Positions 7,588-16,347 of a stretch of DNA of 64,000 nt are shown here, piece by piece. The stretch is taken from NCBI GenBank assembly GCA_964478945.1, contig CAYZJV010000007.1, positions 7,098-71,097 of the forward strand. Direction: 5' to 3'. The notes beneath the pieces were generated by a model, which saw only the letters and a list, made by a program, of their open reading frames with translations, was not told where the DNA came from and ran no database searches. The stretch is from CAYZJV01 sp964478945. GTDB lineage: Bacteria; Spirochaetota; Spirochaetia; Sphaerochaetales; Sphaerochaetaceae. The stretch's first letter is position 1. The number at the start of each line of letters is the position of its first letter. A program made the position numbers and the translations under genes.

Positions 7588-8766
7588 TTATTCGACCTTG
7601 ACCAACGCACCATCGACCACAGTGTACGCACCAAGATACTTGGGAGTGGTCCCATCGACCTTGTATACGCCCTGATATGCAACCAGGTCACCATTTTCAG
7701 CGAAATTGATGGTTCCGGTCACACCAGCGAAGTCCTTGGTGGCTGCGAACGCGTCACGGACCGCTTTGCGATCGAACTTGCCGGTTTCGGAATACACCTT
7801 CTCAAGTGCATCGAAAAGGATATAAGCCGCATCGTAGGCATTGGTGGCGAATGAATCTGGAGCAAAACCCCATTTCGCGGTATAGTCTGCGACGAACTTC
7901 TTGTAGGAATCGGTCTCGGCCACCTGGGTCGGTCCGACATAAATCACGCCGTCGGTGTAGTCACCGGCCAAGTCGTAGATCTCGGGGTTGGAGAAGCCAT
8001 CACTCGATACGAACGGAATGTCGACTCCCAACTGTGAAGCCTGTTCGAGGATCTGAGCCATTTCCGCCGTGTAGTTGGGAATGTAGATCGCATCGGGACC
8101 GGCAGCCTTGAGTTTGGTCAACTGGGTCTTGAAGTCCTTGTCGCCGATCTGACCGGTCTCGGCAATCGTGACCTTTCCACCGGCACTTTCGAAACTGGCC
8201 TTGGTTCCTTCGTACAAGCCCTGGCTATAGTCGTTCTTGATGTACAGGACACCGAGTTCGCGAATACCGAGTTCCTCATAGAAATAGTACCCGGAAACTT
8301 CTCCCTGAAGACCATCGCTGGCAACGGTTCTGAACACGTAGTTACCAATGTTTGTGATATCCTTATGGGTTCCCGATGGGGTCACCATGACGATACCTTC
8401 GGCCTGGACACGCTCACCTACGGCGAAAGAGACACCGGTGAACACAGGACCGATGAGGGCGACGATCTTGTCTGAGCTGGAGAGCTTCTCGATTCCGGCC
8501 AAACCCTTCTGGGGATCGCCTTCGGAGTCTTCAATGATCAATTCAACGGGAATCTTTCCGGCAATTCCACCGGTTGCGTTCTTTTCATCGATCGCGATGA
8601 GCGCACCCTTTGAGATCAAGTTGCCATAGTTACCGTAATCTCCGGTCATGGGACCGATGAATCCGACTTTCACGGAGCTGGGAGCAGTTTCCTGACCTCC
8701 AGCTGCGAACAGTGCCATGGAACTCACCAAGGCAACTATCATGAACACAGCAAATACTTTCTTCAT
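7588..8766 (-). CDS. livJ: Branched-chain amino-acid binding protein LivJ
   Basis: 392-residue type-I periplasmic binding protein (Peripla_BP_6) for Leu/Ile/Val or related amino acids. It has a signal peptide ending SSMALFAAGGQE without a lipobox Cys, then KVGFIGPMTGDYGNYG, the typical start of the mature domain. It has a good ribosome binding site (GGAGGTAGGT) before ATG 8766. First gene of livJHMGF, followed by two hairpins. Relatives also bind amides or short peptides, so the exact ligand is open. Confidence 0.94.
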   Translation of the reverse strand: MKKVFAVFMIVALVSSMALFAAGGQETAPSSVKVGFIGPMTGDYGNYGNLISKGALIAIDEKNATGGIAGKIPVELIIEDSEGDPQKGLAGIEKLSSSDKIVALIGPVFTGVSFAVGERVQAEGIVMVTPSGTHKDITNIGNYVFRTVASDGLQGEVSGYYFYEELGIRELGVLYIKNDYSQGLYEGTKASFESAGGKVTIAETGQIGDKDFKTQLTKLKAAGPDAIYIPNYTAEMAQILEQASQLGVDIPFVSSDGFSNPEIYDLAGDYTDGVIYVGPTQVAETDSYKKFVADYTAKWGFAPDSFATNAYDAAYILFDALEKVYSETGKFDRKAVRDAFAATKDFAGVTGTINFAENGDLVAYQGVYKVDGTTPKYLGAYTVVDGALVKVE

Positions 8767-9069
8767 ACCTACCTCCTACGTATGGTTGGCCTTCTTATCG
8801 GTAATGGTTTCCACCCCGGGAACCCATGTACCGAATATTGGACTAAAGTTAACGGAATTATATACATATTCTAGTATATTTATTCAACACTCTTTCATCT
8901 TTATCGACCAAAAAACTTACAGGTATTCAACATACTGAGAAATTTCGACAAAGGTAATCATATTCACTCCGAATTTTCAACAAATATAAAAATGTGTTCG
9001 ATTCATTGACAGCACCCAAACCGAGACCTACACTATGTAGGCAGGACGTTGCGAAAGGAGCGTCAAATC
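8767..9069. other. 303-bp divergent intergenic region livJ / hppA
   Basis: AT-rich in the middle (8840-9000). It holds a livJ promoter candidate on the minus strand (-10 TATAAT at 8862-8857, preceded by TTGAAT with a long 19-bp spacer) and the hppA promoter on the plus strand (9006-9034). I see no coding frame or strong hairpin between them. Confidence 0.5.
9006..9034 (+). promoter_or_regulatory. Sigma-70 promoter of hppA
   Basis: TTGACA at 9006-9011, 17-bp spacer, TACACT at 9029-9034. It leaves a leader of about 30 nt containing the AAAGGAG ribosome binding site. Confidence 0.75.
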
Positions 9070-11151
9070 ATGACTACGCTATTTCAAATATTCTCCATCA
9101 TCATCAGCCTCATTTCCTTTGCAGCCGCCTACCTGTTGTACCGGTGGGTGAATGCAAGGAGAATGGATGACGAAACAATCGAATCCTTGGGAGCCCTAAT
9201 CAAAAAGGGTGCAAACACCTTCCTCGCCCGCGAGTATCGCATACTAGCGGTGTTCTCGGGGTGTATTGCCGGTATGATTCTGCTCTTCGTTCCCAGACCA
9301 CTGTGGCAAGGGAATCCCATCGCCAATCTATCCATGGCCATCGCATTCATCGCGGGAGCTTGTTTCTCAGCCATAGCGGGAAAGGTTGGCATCAAGGTGG
9401 CAACCATAGCGAACGGAAAAACCGCCTATGCCGCCACACAAGGAATTGCAGGAGCCTTCCTCACGGGTTTTCGTGGAGGTGCGGTCATGGGAATGGCTGT
9501 CGTGGGTTCAAGCTTGTTGGGAGTCTCCATCCTGATGTTGCTTACGAAAGATGCCTCCACGCTACTGGGTTTCAGTTTTGGAGCAAGTTCCCTCGCCCTC
9601 TTCGCGAAGGCGGGGGGAGGAATCTTCACCAAGACAGCCGATATCAGTGCGGATCTTACCGGAAAAGTCGAACTGGGCATCCCTGAGGACGACCCAAGAA
9701 ATCCCGCGGTGATCGCCGACAATGTGGGAGACAATGTCGGAGATGTGGCGGGAATGGGAGCCGATCTGTTCGATTCCAACGTGGCATCGATGGCGGCCGC
9801 ACTGGTGATGGCCAATTCGCTCGATGGAGGAGAATTGGGCAACATGACCGCATTGGTGTTCTGCTACGTTGCCATCGGCCTACTTGCCTCCATGATCGGA
9901 GTGGGCGGAGCCCGCTTGGGAAGGAAAGGTTCTCCATCGTCCGCTTTGAATCGAAGCACCTACCTCACCACAGGTCTTTATCTGGTACTCACCGCGGCGG
10001 CGACCGTTCTATTCAATTTCCCTTGGCGCATCTGGTCGTCTTCGATCATCGGACTTGCGGTTGGGACGATAATCGGAATCGCAAGCGACTATTTCACCAA
10101 TGATCATAGAAAACCTGTCCATCAAGTAGCCAAGGCCTCGACCTCCGGTCCCGCCTTCACCATTCTCGGTGGAATCTCCTATGGATTTTTCAGCGTCTTG
10201 CCTGCGATGGCCGGAATCGCAAGCGCGGCCTTGGCATCGTACCTCCTCTGTGCCCCCATGGGACCCGGTTTTGCTTTCTTCGGAATCTCCATGTCGGCCC
10301 TGGGGATGCTCTCCATAGTGGGGATGATCATATCGAACGACGCCTACGGTCCCATCGTGGACAATGCACGGGGATTGGTGGAAATGGCTTCCTTGGGTGA
10401 AACGGCGCTCGATGTGACCGACTCGTTGGACAGCGCCGGCAATACGGTGAAGGCCATCACGAAGGGTTTTGCCATCGCCGCAGCCGGCTTGACGGTCATA
10501 TCGCTTCTGGGAGCATTCATGACCGAAGTGAATCTTGCGGCCGAAGAGTTGCATTTCACCGAGAGGATGATCGAAGGATTCGATATCATGAACCCGAGTG
10601 TGTGTTTCGGACTCCTCATCGGTGCTGCGGTACCGGCGGTTTTCTCAGCCATGCTGATGATGGGCGTGGACCGCAACGCACAGAGGATGGTCGCTGAGAT
10701 ACACCGTCAATTCAAGGAAATACCGGGTCTGCGTGAGGGAAAAAAGGGAATACTGCCACAGTACGACAAATGTATCGACATTGCCACGATCGGCGCATTG
10801 AAGGAATTGATACCGGCAGGACTCATGGCGATCCTCGTCACCCTCGCGGTCGGATTCATCGGTGGAGTTTCAGCCATCGGAGGATATCTCACGGGCAACA
10901 TAGTCAGTGGGTTGCTCCTAGCGCTCTTCATGTCGAATTCGGGAGGACTTTGGGACAACAGCAAAAAGTACATTGAATCGGGAAAATTCGGAGGGAGAGG
11001 CTCCGATGCCCACAAGGCCGCGGTGATCGGCGATACTGTGGGCGATCCCTTCAAGGATACGGCGGGCCCTTCATTGAACACCCAGATTACCGTGGTTTCA
11101 TTGGTGGCATCGATAATGTCCTCGTTGTTTTTAACCGTATCGCTGTTCTGA
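9070..11151 (+). CDS. hppA: Membrane-bound proton-pumping pyrophosphatase, K+-independent type
   Basis: 693-residue integral-membrane enzyme with about 16 helices that couples hydrolysis of pyrophosphate to ion export. The substrate and Mg2+ motifs are present: DNVGDNVGD from residue 217 and DTVGDPFKDTAGPS from 655. The segment GNTVKAIT places Lys461 and Thr464 where K+-independent enzymes have Lys and Thr; K+-dependent ones have Ala and Gly. Na+ pumps of this family are K+-dependent, so H+ is the likely ion. ATG 9070 is used; an upstream TTG at 9049 would begin too close to the promoter. Confidence 0.96.
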   Translation: MTTLFQIFSIIISLISFAAAYLLYRWVNARRMDDETIESLGALIKKGANTFLAREYRILAVFSGCIAGMILLFVPRPLWQGNPIANLSMAIAFIAGACFSAIAGKVGIKVATIANGKTAYAATQGIAGAFLTGFRGGAVMGMAVVGSSLLGVSILMLLTKDASTLLGFSFGASSLALFAKAGGGIFTKTADISADLTGKVELGIPEDDPRNPAVIADNVGDNVGDVAGMGADLFDSNVASMAAALVMANSLDGGELGNMTALVFCYVAIGLLASMIGVGGARLGRKGSPSSALNRSTYLTTGLYLVLTAAATVLFNFPWRIWSSSIIGLAVGTIIGIASDYFTNDHRKPVHQVAKASTSGPAFTILGGISYGFFSVLPAMAGIASAALASYLLCAPMGPGFAFFGISMSALGMLSIVGMIISNDAYGPIVDNARGLVEMASLGETALDVTDSLDSAGNTVKAITKGFAIAAAGLTVISLLGAFMTEVNLAAEELHFTERMIEGFDIMNPSVCFGLLIGAAVPAVFSAMLMMGVDRNAQRMVAEIHRQFKEIPGLREGKKGILPQYDKCIDIATIGALKELIPAGLMAILVTLAVGFIGGVSAIGGYLTGNIVSGLLLALFMSNSGGLWDNSKKYIESGKFGGRGSDAHKAAVIGDTVGDPFKDTAGPSLNTQITVVSLVASIMSSLFLTVSLF

Positions 11152-11198
11152 TGCAGGTTGACGAAAAGGCCGATTATCACCTATCATCACAATCGCTC

Positions 11199-11275
11199 GC
11201 TCCGATAGCTCAGCTGGATAGAGCACTTCCCTCCTAAGGAAGGGGTCGCGCGTTCGAATCGCGCTCGGGGTACCA
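11199..11275 (+). tRNA. tRNA-Arg, anticodon CCT
   Basis: Full cloverleaf with encoded CCA. The acceptor stem GCTCCGA pairs with TCGGGGT (two G-T wobbles), the anticodon stem CTTCC/GGAAG encloses loop CTCCTAA (anticodon CCT, reads AGG), and the T stem GCGCG/CGCGC encloses TTCGAAT. It lies 47 bp after hppA and is followed by a terminator. Confidence 0.96.
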
Positions 11276-11280
11276 AACAC

Positions 11281-11313
11281 AGCCTTGCAAGTCGATCGCT
11301 TGCGAGGCTTTTT
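11281..11313 (+). terminator. Rho-independent terminator after tRNA-Arg
   Basis: An 11-bp stem AGCCTTGCAAG / CTTGCGAGGCT (one T-G wobble) with a 7-nt loop, directly followed by TTTTT. Confidence 0.85.
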
Positions 11314-11390
11314 CATTGTTTAGCCAAGTCCCTGTGTTTCACATGGTTGTCAACAGCAAATCCCATCAACCGAACATAATGGTCGGATTA

Positions 11391-11903
11391 CTACTGCAGA
11401 TCGTGCTTGAGCACATAATCCAGTTGCTTCTCACCAGCCATGATGAAATGACGGGTACCTGCTTTGTGGAATCCCATCTTCTCATAGAACCTGATGGCTG
11501 AGGGGTTCTTCTGCCAGACACTGAGCCATATTTCGCTACATTGTCTGTTGCTCGCCAGTTGTTTTGCCTGATCCATAAGCACCTTGCCGTAACCACGTCC
11601 TTTACAGGCTTGTCTCACATAGATCCGTTGTATCTCCATGGTATGTTCCACGTTGAAATCGGTTTGTGAAGGGGGAAAGTTGACTTTCATGAATGCTGTT
11701 GGAACCTTCCCCTCCAATATGAGGAATGTCATCGAGTTCGGATCTGTGAGTTCACTCCGTATCCTTTTGTGATGAAAGGTCGTTTCAAGATACGCTTCCA
11801 TGACATCCGGATCATTCAGATGACGGTAGTTCTCTTCATAGGTTTCCCTACCTATGTCAGCTATGATGGATACATCTTCTCTATCGCAAATCTTGATTTC
11901 CAT
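11391..11903 (-). CDS. GNAT N-acetyltransferase, PaiA-like
   Basis: 170-residue GNAT-fold acetyltransferase. The order YLETTF near 40, then EIQRIYVRQACKGRGYGKVLMDQA (acetyl-CoA site with the GRGYGK loop), IWLSVWQKNPSAIRFYEKMGF and a C-terminal FIMAGEKQLDYVLKHDL follows the spermidine/spermine acetyltransferase PaiA of Bacillus. The substrate is not proven. ATG 11903 is chosen because the family starts at this point; a longer frame reaches 11951 and a TATAAT lies at 11966-11961, so a leaderless start at 11951 is possible. Confidence 0.8.
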   Translation of the reverse strand: MEIKICDREDVSIIADIGRETYEENYRHLNDPDVMEAYLETTFHHKRIRSELTDPNSMTFLILEGKVPTAFMKVNFPPSQTDFNVEHTMEIQRIYVRQACKGRGYGKVLMDQAKQLASNRQCSEIWLSVWQKNPSAIRFYEKMGFHKAGTRHFIMAGEKQLDYVLKHDLQ

Positions 11904-11983
11904 ACGCCCATCATACCAGATTCGGCGATACATGGTTGGAAATAACGACATAGGTGGGGTATTATAGGTTGGCTGAAATCCAC

Positions 11984-12493
11984 ATGAGAAAATATTTGAT
12001 GGTACTGTTCATCATAATGGGCACCTCTCCTTTACTTGCCACCGGGATCGATTTCCATGCGGGAGCTTCTTCGAGTGTCGGTTTCTTCTCATGGTATTCG
12101 ACAATGCAATCCGGAGTAAGTATCGAGCTCTCCGAAAGAGTCTCCCTTGGAATTGTACAAAGATTCTCCTACGGTCACAGTTTCGGAGAAACAATGGGAA
12201 CAAGCGAGATTCGGGCCTATCTGTTCGATGACCTGTTCTTCCATCTGGGACTCTCGTATCTGCTGCAACCGGCTCCTGCATTGGAAAAGGATTTCTCCGT
12301 GGCGATACTTCCTGTGCTGGGATTCGGGCTGTATCTACCACTTGATGTGAAACGCACCATTTTTCTTGTTCCCATGTTGGAGATGAACCAATCGTTCTAT
12401 CTCTCCGATTCCATCAGACCCTTATACCAAGACCTGCCCTTTCCGATCGCAGGGCAGGTGTCCGTGGCCTTGGAGTATCGTATCGGCACTTGA
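11984..12493 (+). CDS. Small outer-membrane beta-barrel-like protein, unknown function
   Basis: 169 residues with a signal peptide (MRKYLMVLFIIMGTSPLLA) followed by alternating hydrophobic and polar beta-strand-like stretches and a C-terminus VALEYRIGT, as in small 8-strand barrels. I do not recognise a named family. The start at 11984 is chosen for the signal peptide; the ribosome binding site is weak. It converges on the next gene with no spacing: its TGA stop and the opposite stop together form TGATCA at 12491-12496. Confidence 0.6.
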   Translation: MRKYLMVLFIIMGTSPLLATGIDFHAGASSSVGFFSWYSTMQSGVSIELSERVSLGIVQRFSYGHSFGETMGTSEIRAYLFDDLFFHLGLSYLLQPAPALEKDFSVAILPVLGFGLYLPLDVKRTIFLVPMLEMNQSFYLSDSIRPLYQDLPFPIAGQVSVALEYRIGT

Positions 12494-13858
12494 TCAGTTG
12501 CCTTTCAAGCCGTCGAACATGAAGGGTATCAACTCGCCGACGGTGGGATGGGGAAGCACTGTATTCTGAAGCATGTGATAGCTGAGTTTCGCTTGCATCG
12601 CCAAGGCGATCATGCCAATGACCTCATCTCCCCCCACTCCGAATATCGCGGCTCCGACGATGGTATCGTCCCGGGTATCGACAAGGATCTTCATCATACC
12701 CTTGGTCTCATCCTTCTCCCTCGCCCGGCTGACCGAAGACATCTCCATGGTAGTCACCAGATAGGGAATTCCCGATTCTTTCGCTTGATTCTCGGTCATA
12801 CCAACCCTTGCCAACGGGGGGTCCATGAACAGGGAATAGATGGGAATCCGGTCGGAGATCTTCTTGTCCCCTCCCTCAAGCGCCGAAAGGAACACCTGTC
12901 CATCATGCACCGAAGTGTGGGTGAAGGCTCCTTTTCCATTCACATCCCCGAGAGCGAAAATATGGGGGACATTCGTCCTGCATTGGTCATCCACTTCAAT
13001 GAATCCCCTCTCATCCACCTTCACTCCCGCCGCTTCCAAATCGAGCCCTTCTGTATTGGGTACTCTTCCCACCGCGACCAGAAAATGAGAGCCTTTCAGC
13101 TGATCCCTTTTGCCATTTTTCTCATAGTGCAATGAAATCGTGCCTTCATCGGCTTGGGAAAGTTTGGTAACGGTTGCCGAAGTGATGCAGGTGATTCCTT
13201 CATCCTCCAGGATGGTCCGTACCCTTTCGCCAATATCATCATCTTCTTTTGGAACAAGAGTGGGGGACGCTTCCAATATGGTGACTTGCGAACCAAGTCT
13301 CCTGAAGGCTTGTCCGAATTCCACTCCGATGTAGGATCCTCCCAAGATCATCAGGTGGGACGGCAATTCATCCAGATCGAGAATCCCTTTGTTGTCGAGC
13401 CAGTCGATGGTTTCGATTCCAGGAATAGCGACAGTGCGACTTCGTGTACCCGTGTGGATGAGAATCATTTCCCCATGCAACTTTTCTCCATTGACTTGTA
13501 TGGTGTGGGAATCGATGAAACTGCCGAACCCATGGTAAAAGTCGACCGTCTCCTCAAGCCACTTGGTGAAGCCCTTGGTTCCCGAGTCACGTATCGAGTT
13601 CACCCTTTGCGCAACGTTCGCATAGTTGGTATCTTGCCTGGGCACATCGACTCCAAATTCCCCCGCACGTCGTACCATATGGGCGACCCTGGCACTTGCA
13701 ATCAAGGTTTTCGTAGGTGTACAACCCCAATTCACACAAGATCCTCCGGTTCGATCGGCTTCGATGACTGCGATCTTCTCCTTTGTCTTCAACAGGGGTC
13801 CCAGGATAGTTCCAGTAGCTTGTCCGGTTCCGATGAGAATCACTTCATACCGTTTCAT
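12494..13858 (-). CDS. Pyridine nucleotide-disulfide oxidoreductase (class I, MerA/Lpd-like)
   Basis: 454-residue FAD enzyme. It has an N-terminal FAD motif (GTGQATG near 10-16), the redox-active pair GGSCVNWGC with Cys41 and Cys46, an NAD motif around 165-190 (GGSYIGVEFGQAF) and a C-terminal dimerisation domain with HPTVGE carrying the catalytic His. It lacks the MerA metal-binding head and the C-terminal Cys pair of mercuric reductase, so the substrate is an unknown disulfide or quinone. ATG 13858 has GGGAGGT upstream. A dyad at 13870-13888 overlaps that site. Confidence 0.88.
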   Translation of the reverse strand: MKRYEVILIGTGQATGTILGPLLKTKEKIAVIEADRTGGSCVNWGCTPTKTLIASARVAHMVRRAGEFGVDVPRQDTNYANVAQRVNSIRDSGTKGFTKWLEETVDFYHGFGSFIDSHTIQVNGEKLHGEMILIHTGTRSRTVAIPGIETIDWLDNKGILDLDELPSHLMILGGSYIGVEFGQAFRRLGSQVTILEASPTLVPKEDDDIGERVRTILEDEGITCITSATVTKLSQADEGTISLHYEKNGKRDQLKGSHFLVAVGRVPNTEGLDLEAAGVKVDERGFIEVDDQCRTNVPHIFALGDVNGKGAFTHTSVHDGQVFLSALEGGDKKISDRIPIYSLFMDPPLARVGMTENQAKESGIPYLVTTMEMSSVSRAREKDETKGMMKILVDTRDDTIVGAAIFGVGGDEVIGMIALAMQAKLSYHMLQNTVLPHPTVGELIPFMFDGLKGN

Positions 13859-13869
13859 GAAAGTACCTC

Positions 13870-13888
13870 CCATACATGAAATGTATGG
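13870..13888. promoter_or_regulatory. Dyad overlapping the ribosome binding site of the disulfide oxidoreductase
   Basis: CCATACATGAAATGTATGG: two perfect 8-bp arms around GAA, 12 bp upstream of the ATG. It could be a repressor operator or, as RNA, a hairpin that covers the edge of the Shine-Dalgarno sequence. The role is inferred. Confidence 0.45.
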
Positions 13889-14005
13889 CCAAACACACAA
13901 TACGGCAACCACAGTTGGGATATGAAGAATCTTGTGCAAATCATTACATTTGTCACTACCTTTGGCCGCACCCGCTTTCTATACTGTTGATCAGAGGTAT
14001 TGGAT

Positions 14006-14938
14006 ATGATCGTACGGATGGAAGAGGTGATGAAGCGATTCGGACGCAATCTCGCCTTGGATTGTTTCAATTTACAGATGGAGAAAGGTGAAGTGATCGG
14101 ATTGCTCGGTCCGAATGGAGCGGGAAAAACCACGTGTATTCGTGCGATCATTGGGTTAATTCCCATCGATGATGGGGAGATTTCCGTATTCGGAATACCG
14201 CAAGACGGGAAGAATAAGGAGATTCGACGACGAATTGGATACGTCACCCAGGAACTCACCATTTATGAAGAGATGAGTGTGTGGGACAATCTTGCATTCT
14301 TTGGTGGACTCTATGGTCTTACCAAGGAACAACTTTCCGTAAGAGTCCCCGAGGTCATTCGCATCATCGGATTGGAGGGAAGAGAGAAGGAGCGGGTAAA
14401 ACAATTCAGTGGAGGAATGAAGCGGAGATTGAACATAGGTTGTGCACTTCTCCATGAGCCGGAACTTCTCATCATGGATGAACCGACTGTGGGAATAGAT
14501 CCACAGTCGCGGAATTTCATACTCGAATTCGTTAAGACGCTTGCGTCGCACGGAACCAGCATCCTCTACACCTCCCATTACATCGAGGAGGTGGAGGCGG
14601 TAGCTTCGAGAATCCATATCATGGACCAGGGACACACGATCGCGAACGGAACCTTGAAGGAACTCATCGCAAGGATCAAGGGAGATTCCCACATCCTCAT
14701 CGATGTAAGGATTTCCTCCGAAGAGAAGATCGCCGCCCTTCGTGCGATTCCCGAGATCAAGGAGGTGGTCTTGGACGACAACCGGTACCATATCGTGGTG
14801 CCTGGAGGGATCACAGTGTTCGACAAGATCCTTGCGGTACTTTCCGAATTGACGATTGTGAACGTGAATTCCAAGCAACCGAATCTGGAGGACGTGTTCC
14901 TCACTTTGACGGGTAAACAATTGAGGGATGAGGCGTGA
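14006..14938 (+). CDS. ABC-2 type exporter ATP-binding protein
   Basis: 310 residues: nucleotide-binding domain (1-215) with Walker A GPNGAGKTT, signature FSGGMKRR, Walker B LLIMDEP and a switch His in YTSHYIEEV, followed by the C-terminal domain usual for ABC-2 exporters of the CcmA/DrrA/NatA group (about 230-310, ending PNLEDVFLTLTGKQL). ATG 14006 follows AGAGGT. It heads an operon with two permeases and a NarL-type two-component system, a layout often found for antimicrobial or cell-envelope stress exporters; the cargo is unknown. Confidence 0.9.
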   Translation: MIVRMEEVMKRFGRNLALDCFNLQMEKGEVIGLLGPNGAGKTTCIRAIIGLIPIDDGEISVFGIPQDGKNKEIRRRIGYVTQELTIYEEMSVWDNLAFFGGLYGLTKEQLSVRVPEVIRIIGLEGREKERVKQFSGGMKRRLNIGCALLHEPELLIMDEPTVGIDPQSRNFILEFVKTLASHGTSILYTSHYIEEVEAVASRIHIMDQGHTIANGTLKELIARIKGDSHILIDVRISSEEKIAALRAIPEIKEVVLDDNRYHIVVPGGITVFDKILAVLSELTIVNVNSKQPNLEDVFLTLTGKQLRDEA

Positions 14939-14939
14939 T

Positions 14940-15671
14940 ATGTTCAAATTCAATTTGAAACGTGGTTTGAGAGATATCTATGGACATCTCATTCTCATAG
15001 CCTTTCCTGTGGTGCTCATCGCTTTCTTCAACTTCATTTACAAGAAGACTTCCATCTTCTCGGGTACCCATGGACAGGAACTTTCCATACTTACCATTCT
15101 AACCATTGGTTTCGCCCTTACCTTCCAGGTCTATGGTGCGGCCTTGAGTTTTGACACCATTGCAGTGGACTTCTTCTCTCCTATAAAGGATCGACTCGCC
15201 GCATCGCCTGCGGATCTACGCAGGATGATCATATCCATTCTTACCACAGCAACCATCGTCAGCTTTTTCCAGACCCTCTTCATCGTGCTATTTTCTATAG
15301 TAGTCCTCAATGTGTCCTTGCCAAAGCTGTATTTGATTCTTCCGGTCATGGTCCTTTCCATCATCTTCCATCAGCTGTTCGGTTCGGTAATCATGCTGGC
15401 TTCCCGATCGGTGAAGACCTCAAACGCCATCATGACTACCTACGGTTCGGTGGCACCAATGCTTATTGGACTCTACTTTCCTCTACCAAACACCCCATTT
15501 TTTACCATCGTTCGGACCTACAGTACACCGGTGGCGCTTGCGAATACGGCGATCAAGGGGATTGTAGGCAATGACATGCCCAAAGTCGTCTTGGCATTGA
15601 TTCCATTGCTTTTGTTGACATTCGTGTTGTTTTTTCTCATCCGACCATTGATCAAGAAGGTGGCATCATGA
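14940..15671 (+). CDS. ABC-2 type permease
   Basis: 243-residue membrane protein with six predicted helices, including an N-terminal one (about 14-32), then helices near 45-65, 95-125, 130-150, 165-185 and 218-238. ATG 14940 (TGATATG overlap with the ATPase stop, GAGG 6 bp upstream) is preferred; an in-frame ATG at 14928 is also possible. It overlaps the next permease by 4 nt. Confidence 0.85.
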   Translation: MFKFNLKRGLRDIYGHLILIAFPVVLIAFFNFIYKKTSIFSGTHGQELSILTILTIGFALTFQVYGAALSFDTIAVDFFSPIKDRLAASPADLRRMIISILTTATIVSFFQTLFIVLFSIVVLNVSLPKLYLILPVMVLSIIFHQLFGSVIMLASRSVKTSNAIMTTYGSVAPMLIGLYFPLPNTPFFTIVRTYSTPVALANTAIKGIVGNDMPKVVLALIPLLLLTFVLFFLIRPLIKKVAS

Positions 15672-16345
15672 ATCTCTACCTATTCGCCATCAGGGAAGAT
15701 GCAAGGCATCCACTCAACATCATACTCATCTTCCTTCTTCCCATCCCCGTGCTCTTTATCCCGGCAAATCCCGGTAGCTATCCGTTCGGATTAAGCCTCT
15801 ATGGCATGATCATCGTCTACTCATCATTCCTGTTGAGTCGACCGTTGGTCGAGGATCGCATGAAGGGAATCGCGGTCCGCATAGCAGCCTCGCCGATCAG
15901 CTCACTTTGTTATCTGGCAAACCATCTGTTGGGATACCTCACCCTACTGGTGGTACAGATATTCATACTGCTGCTTGGAAGTCTGATCATTCATGGAGAT
16001 GCGGTATCCGGCAGGGTTGTCCTATTCACACTCTATTTGACGTTCGGTGTGATGAGCCTCTCGATGGCATTGGCGTGGAATGTATTGTTCAAATCCTACA
16101 ATCTCTCTTTTGGAATTTTCTCGGGAGTGGCCTCGATCTTATGTCTTCTGAGTGGGGTTTCGCTCCCGCTATTCCTGTTGCCCGACCAGCTCATCAGGTA
16201 TATCATGTTCCTGCCCACTTATTGGTTACCGTTCGGGCTCGAAGCATGGCATGGGGGGAATACCATGCAATTGATCCAAGCCCAAGCCATCCTACTTGGT
16301 TATGCGGGTATATTCCTCTTGATAGGAAGTAAAAGGAGGTTGTAG
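15668..16345 (+). CDS. ABC-2 type permease
   Basis: 225 residues with about six hydrophobic segments. It is the second permease of the exporter, probably forming a heterodimer with the preceding one. The AASPIS segment near 76-81 is typical of ABC-2 permeases. The start overlaps the upstream stop (ATGA). Confidence 0.85.
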   Translation: MNLYLFAIREDARHPLNIILIFLLPIPVLFIPANPGSYPFGLSLYGMIIVYSSFLLSRPLVEDRMKGIAVRIAASPISSLCYLANHLLGYLTLLVVQIFILLLGSLIIHGDAVSGRVVLFTLYLTFGVMSLSMALAWNVLFKSYNLSFGIFSGVASILCLLSGVSLPLFLLPDQLIRYIMFLPTYWLPFGLEAWHGGNTMQLIQAQAILLGYAGIFLLIGSKRRL

Positions 16346-16347
16346 GG

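Noticed and set aside
11199..11313. tRNA-Arg as an integration site for a mobile element
   Set aside because: No integrase, no repeated 3' tRNA fragment and no change in gene style downstream.
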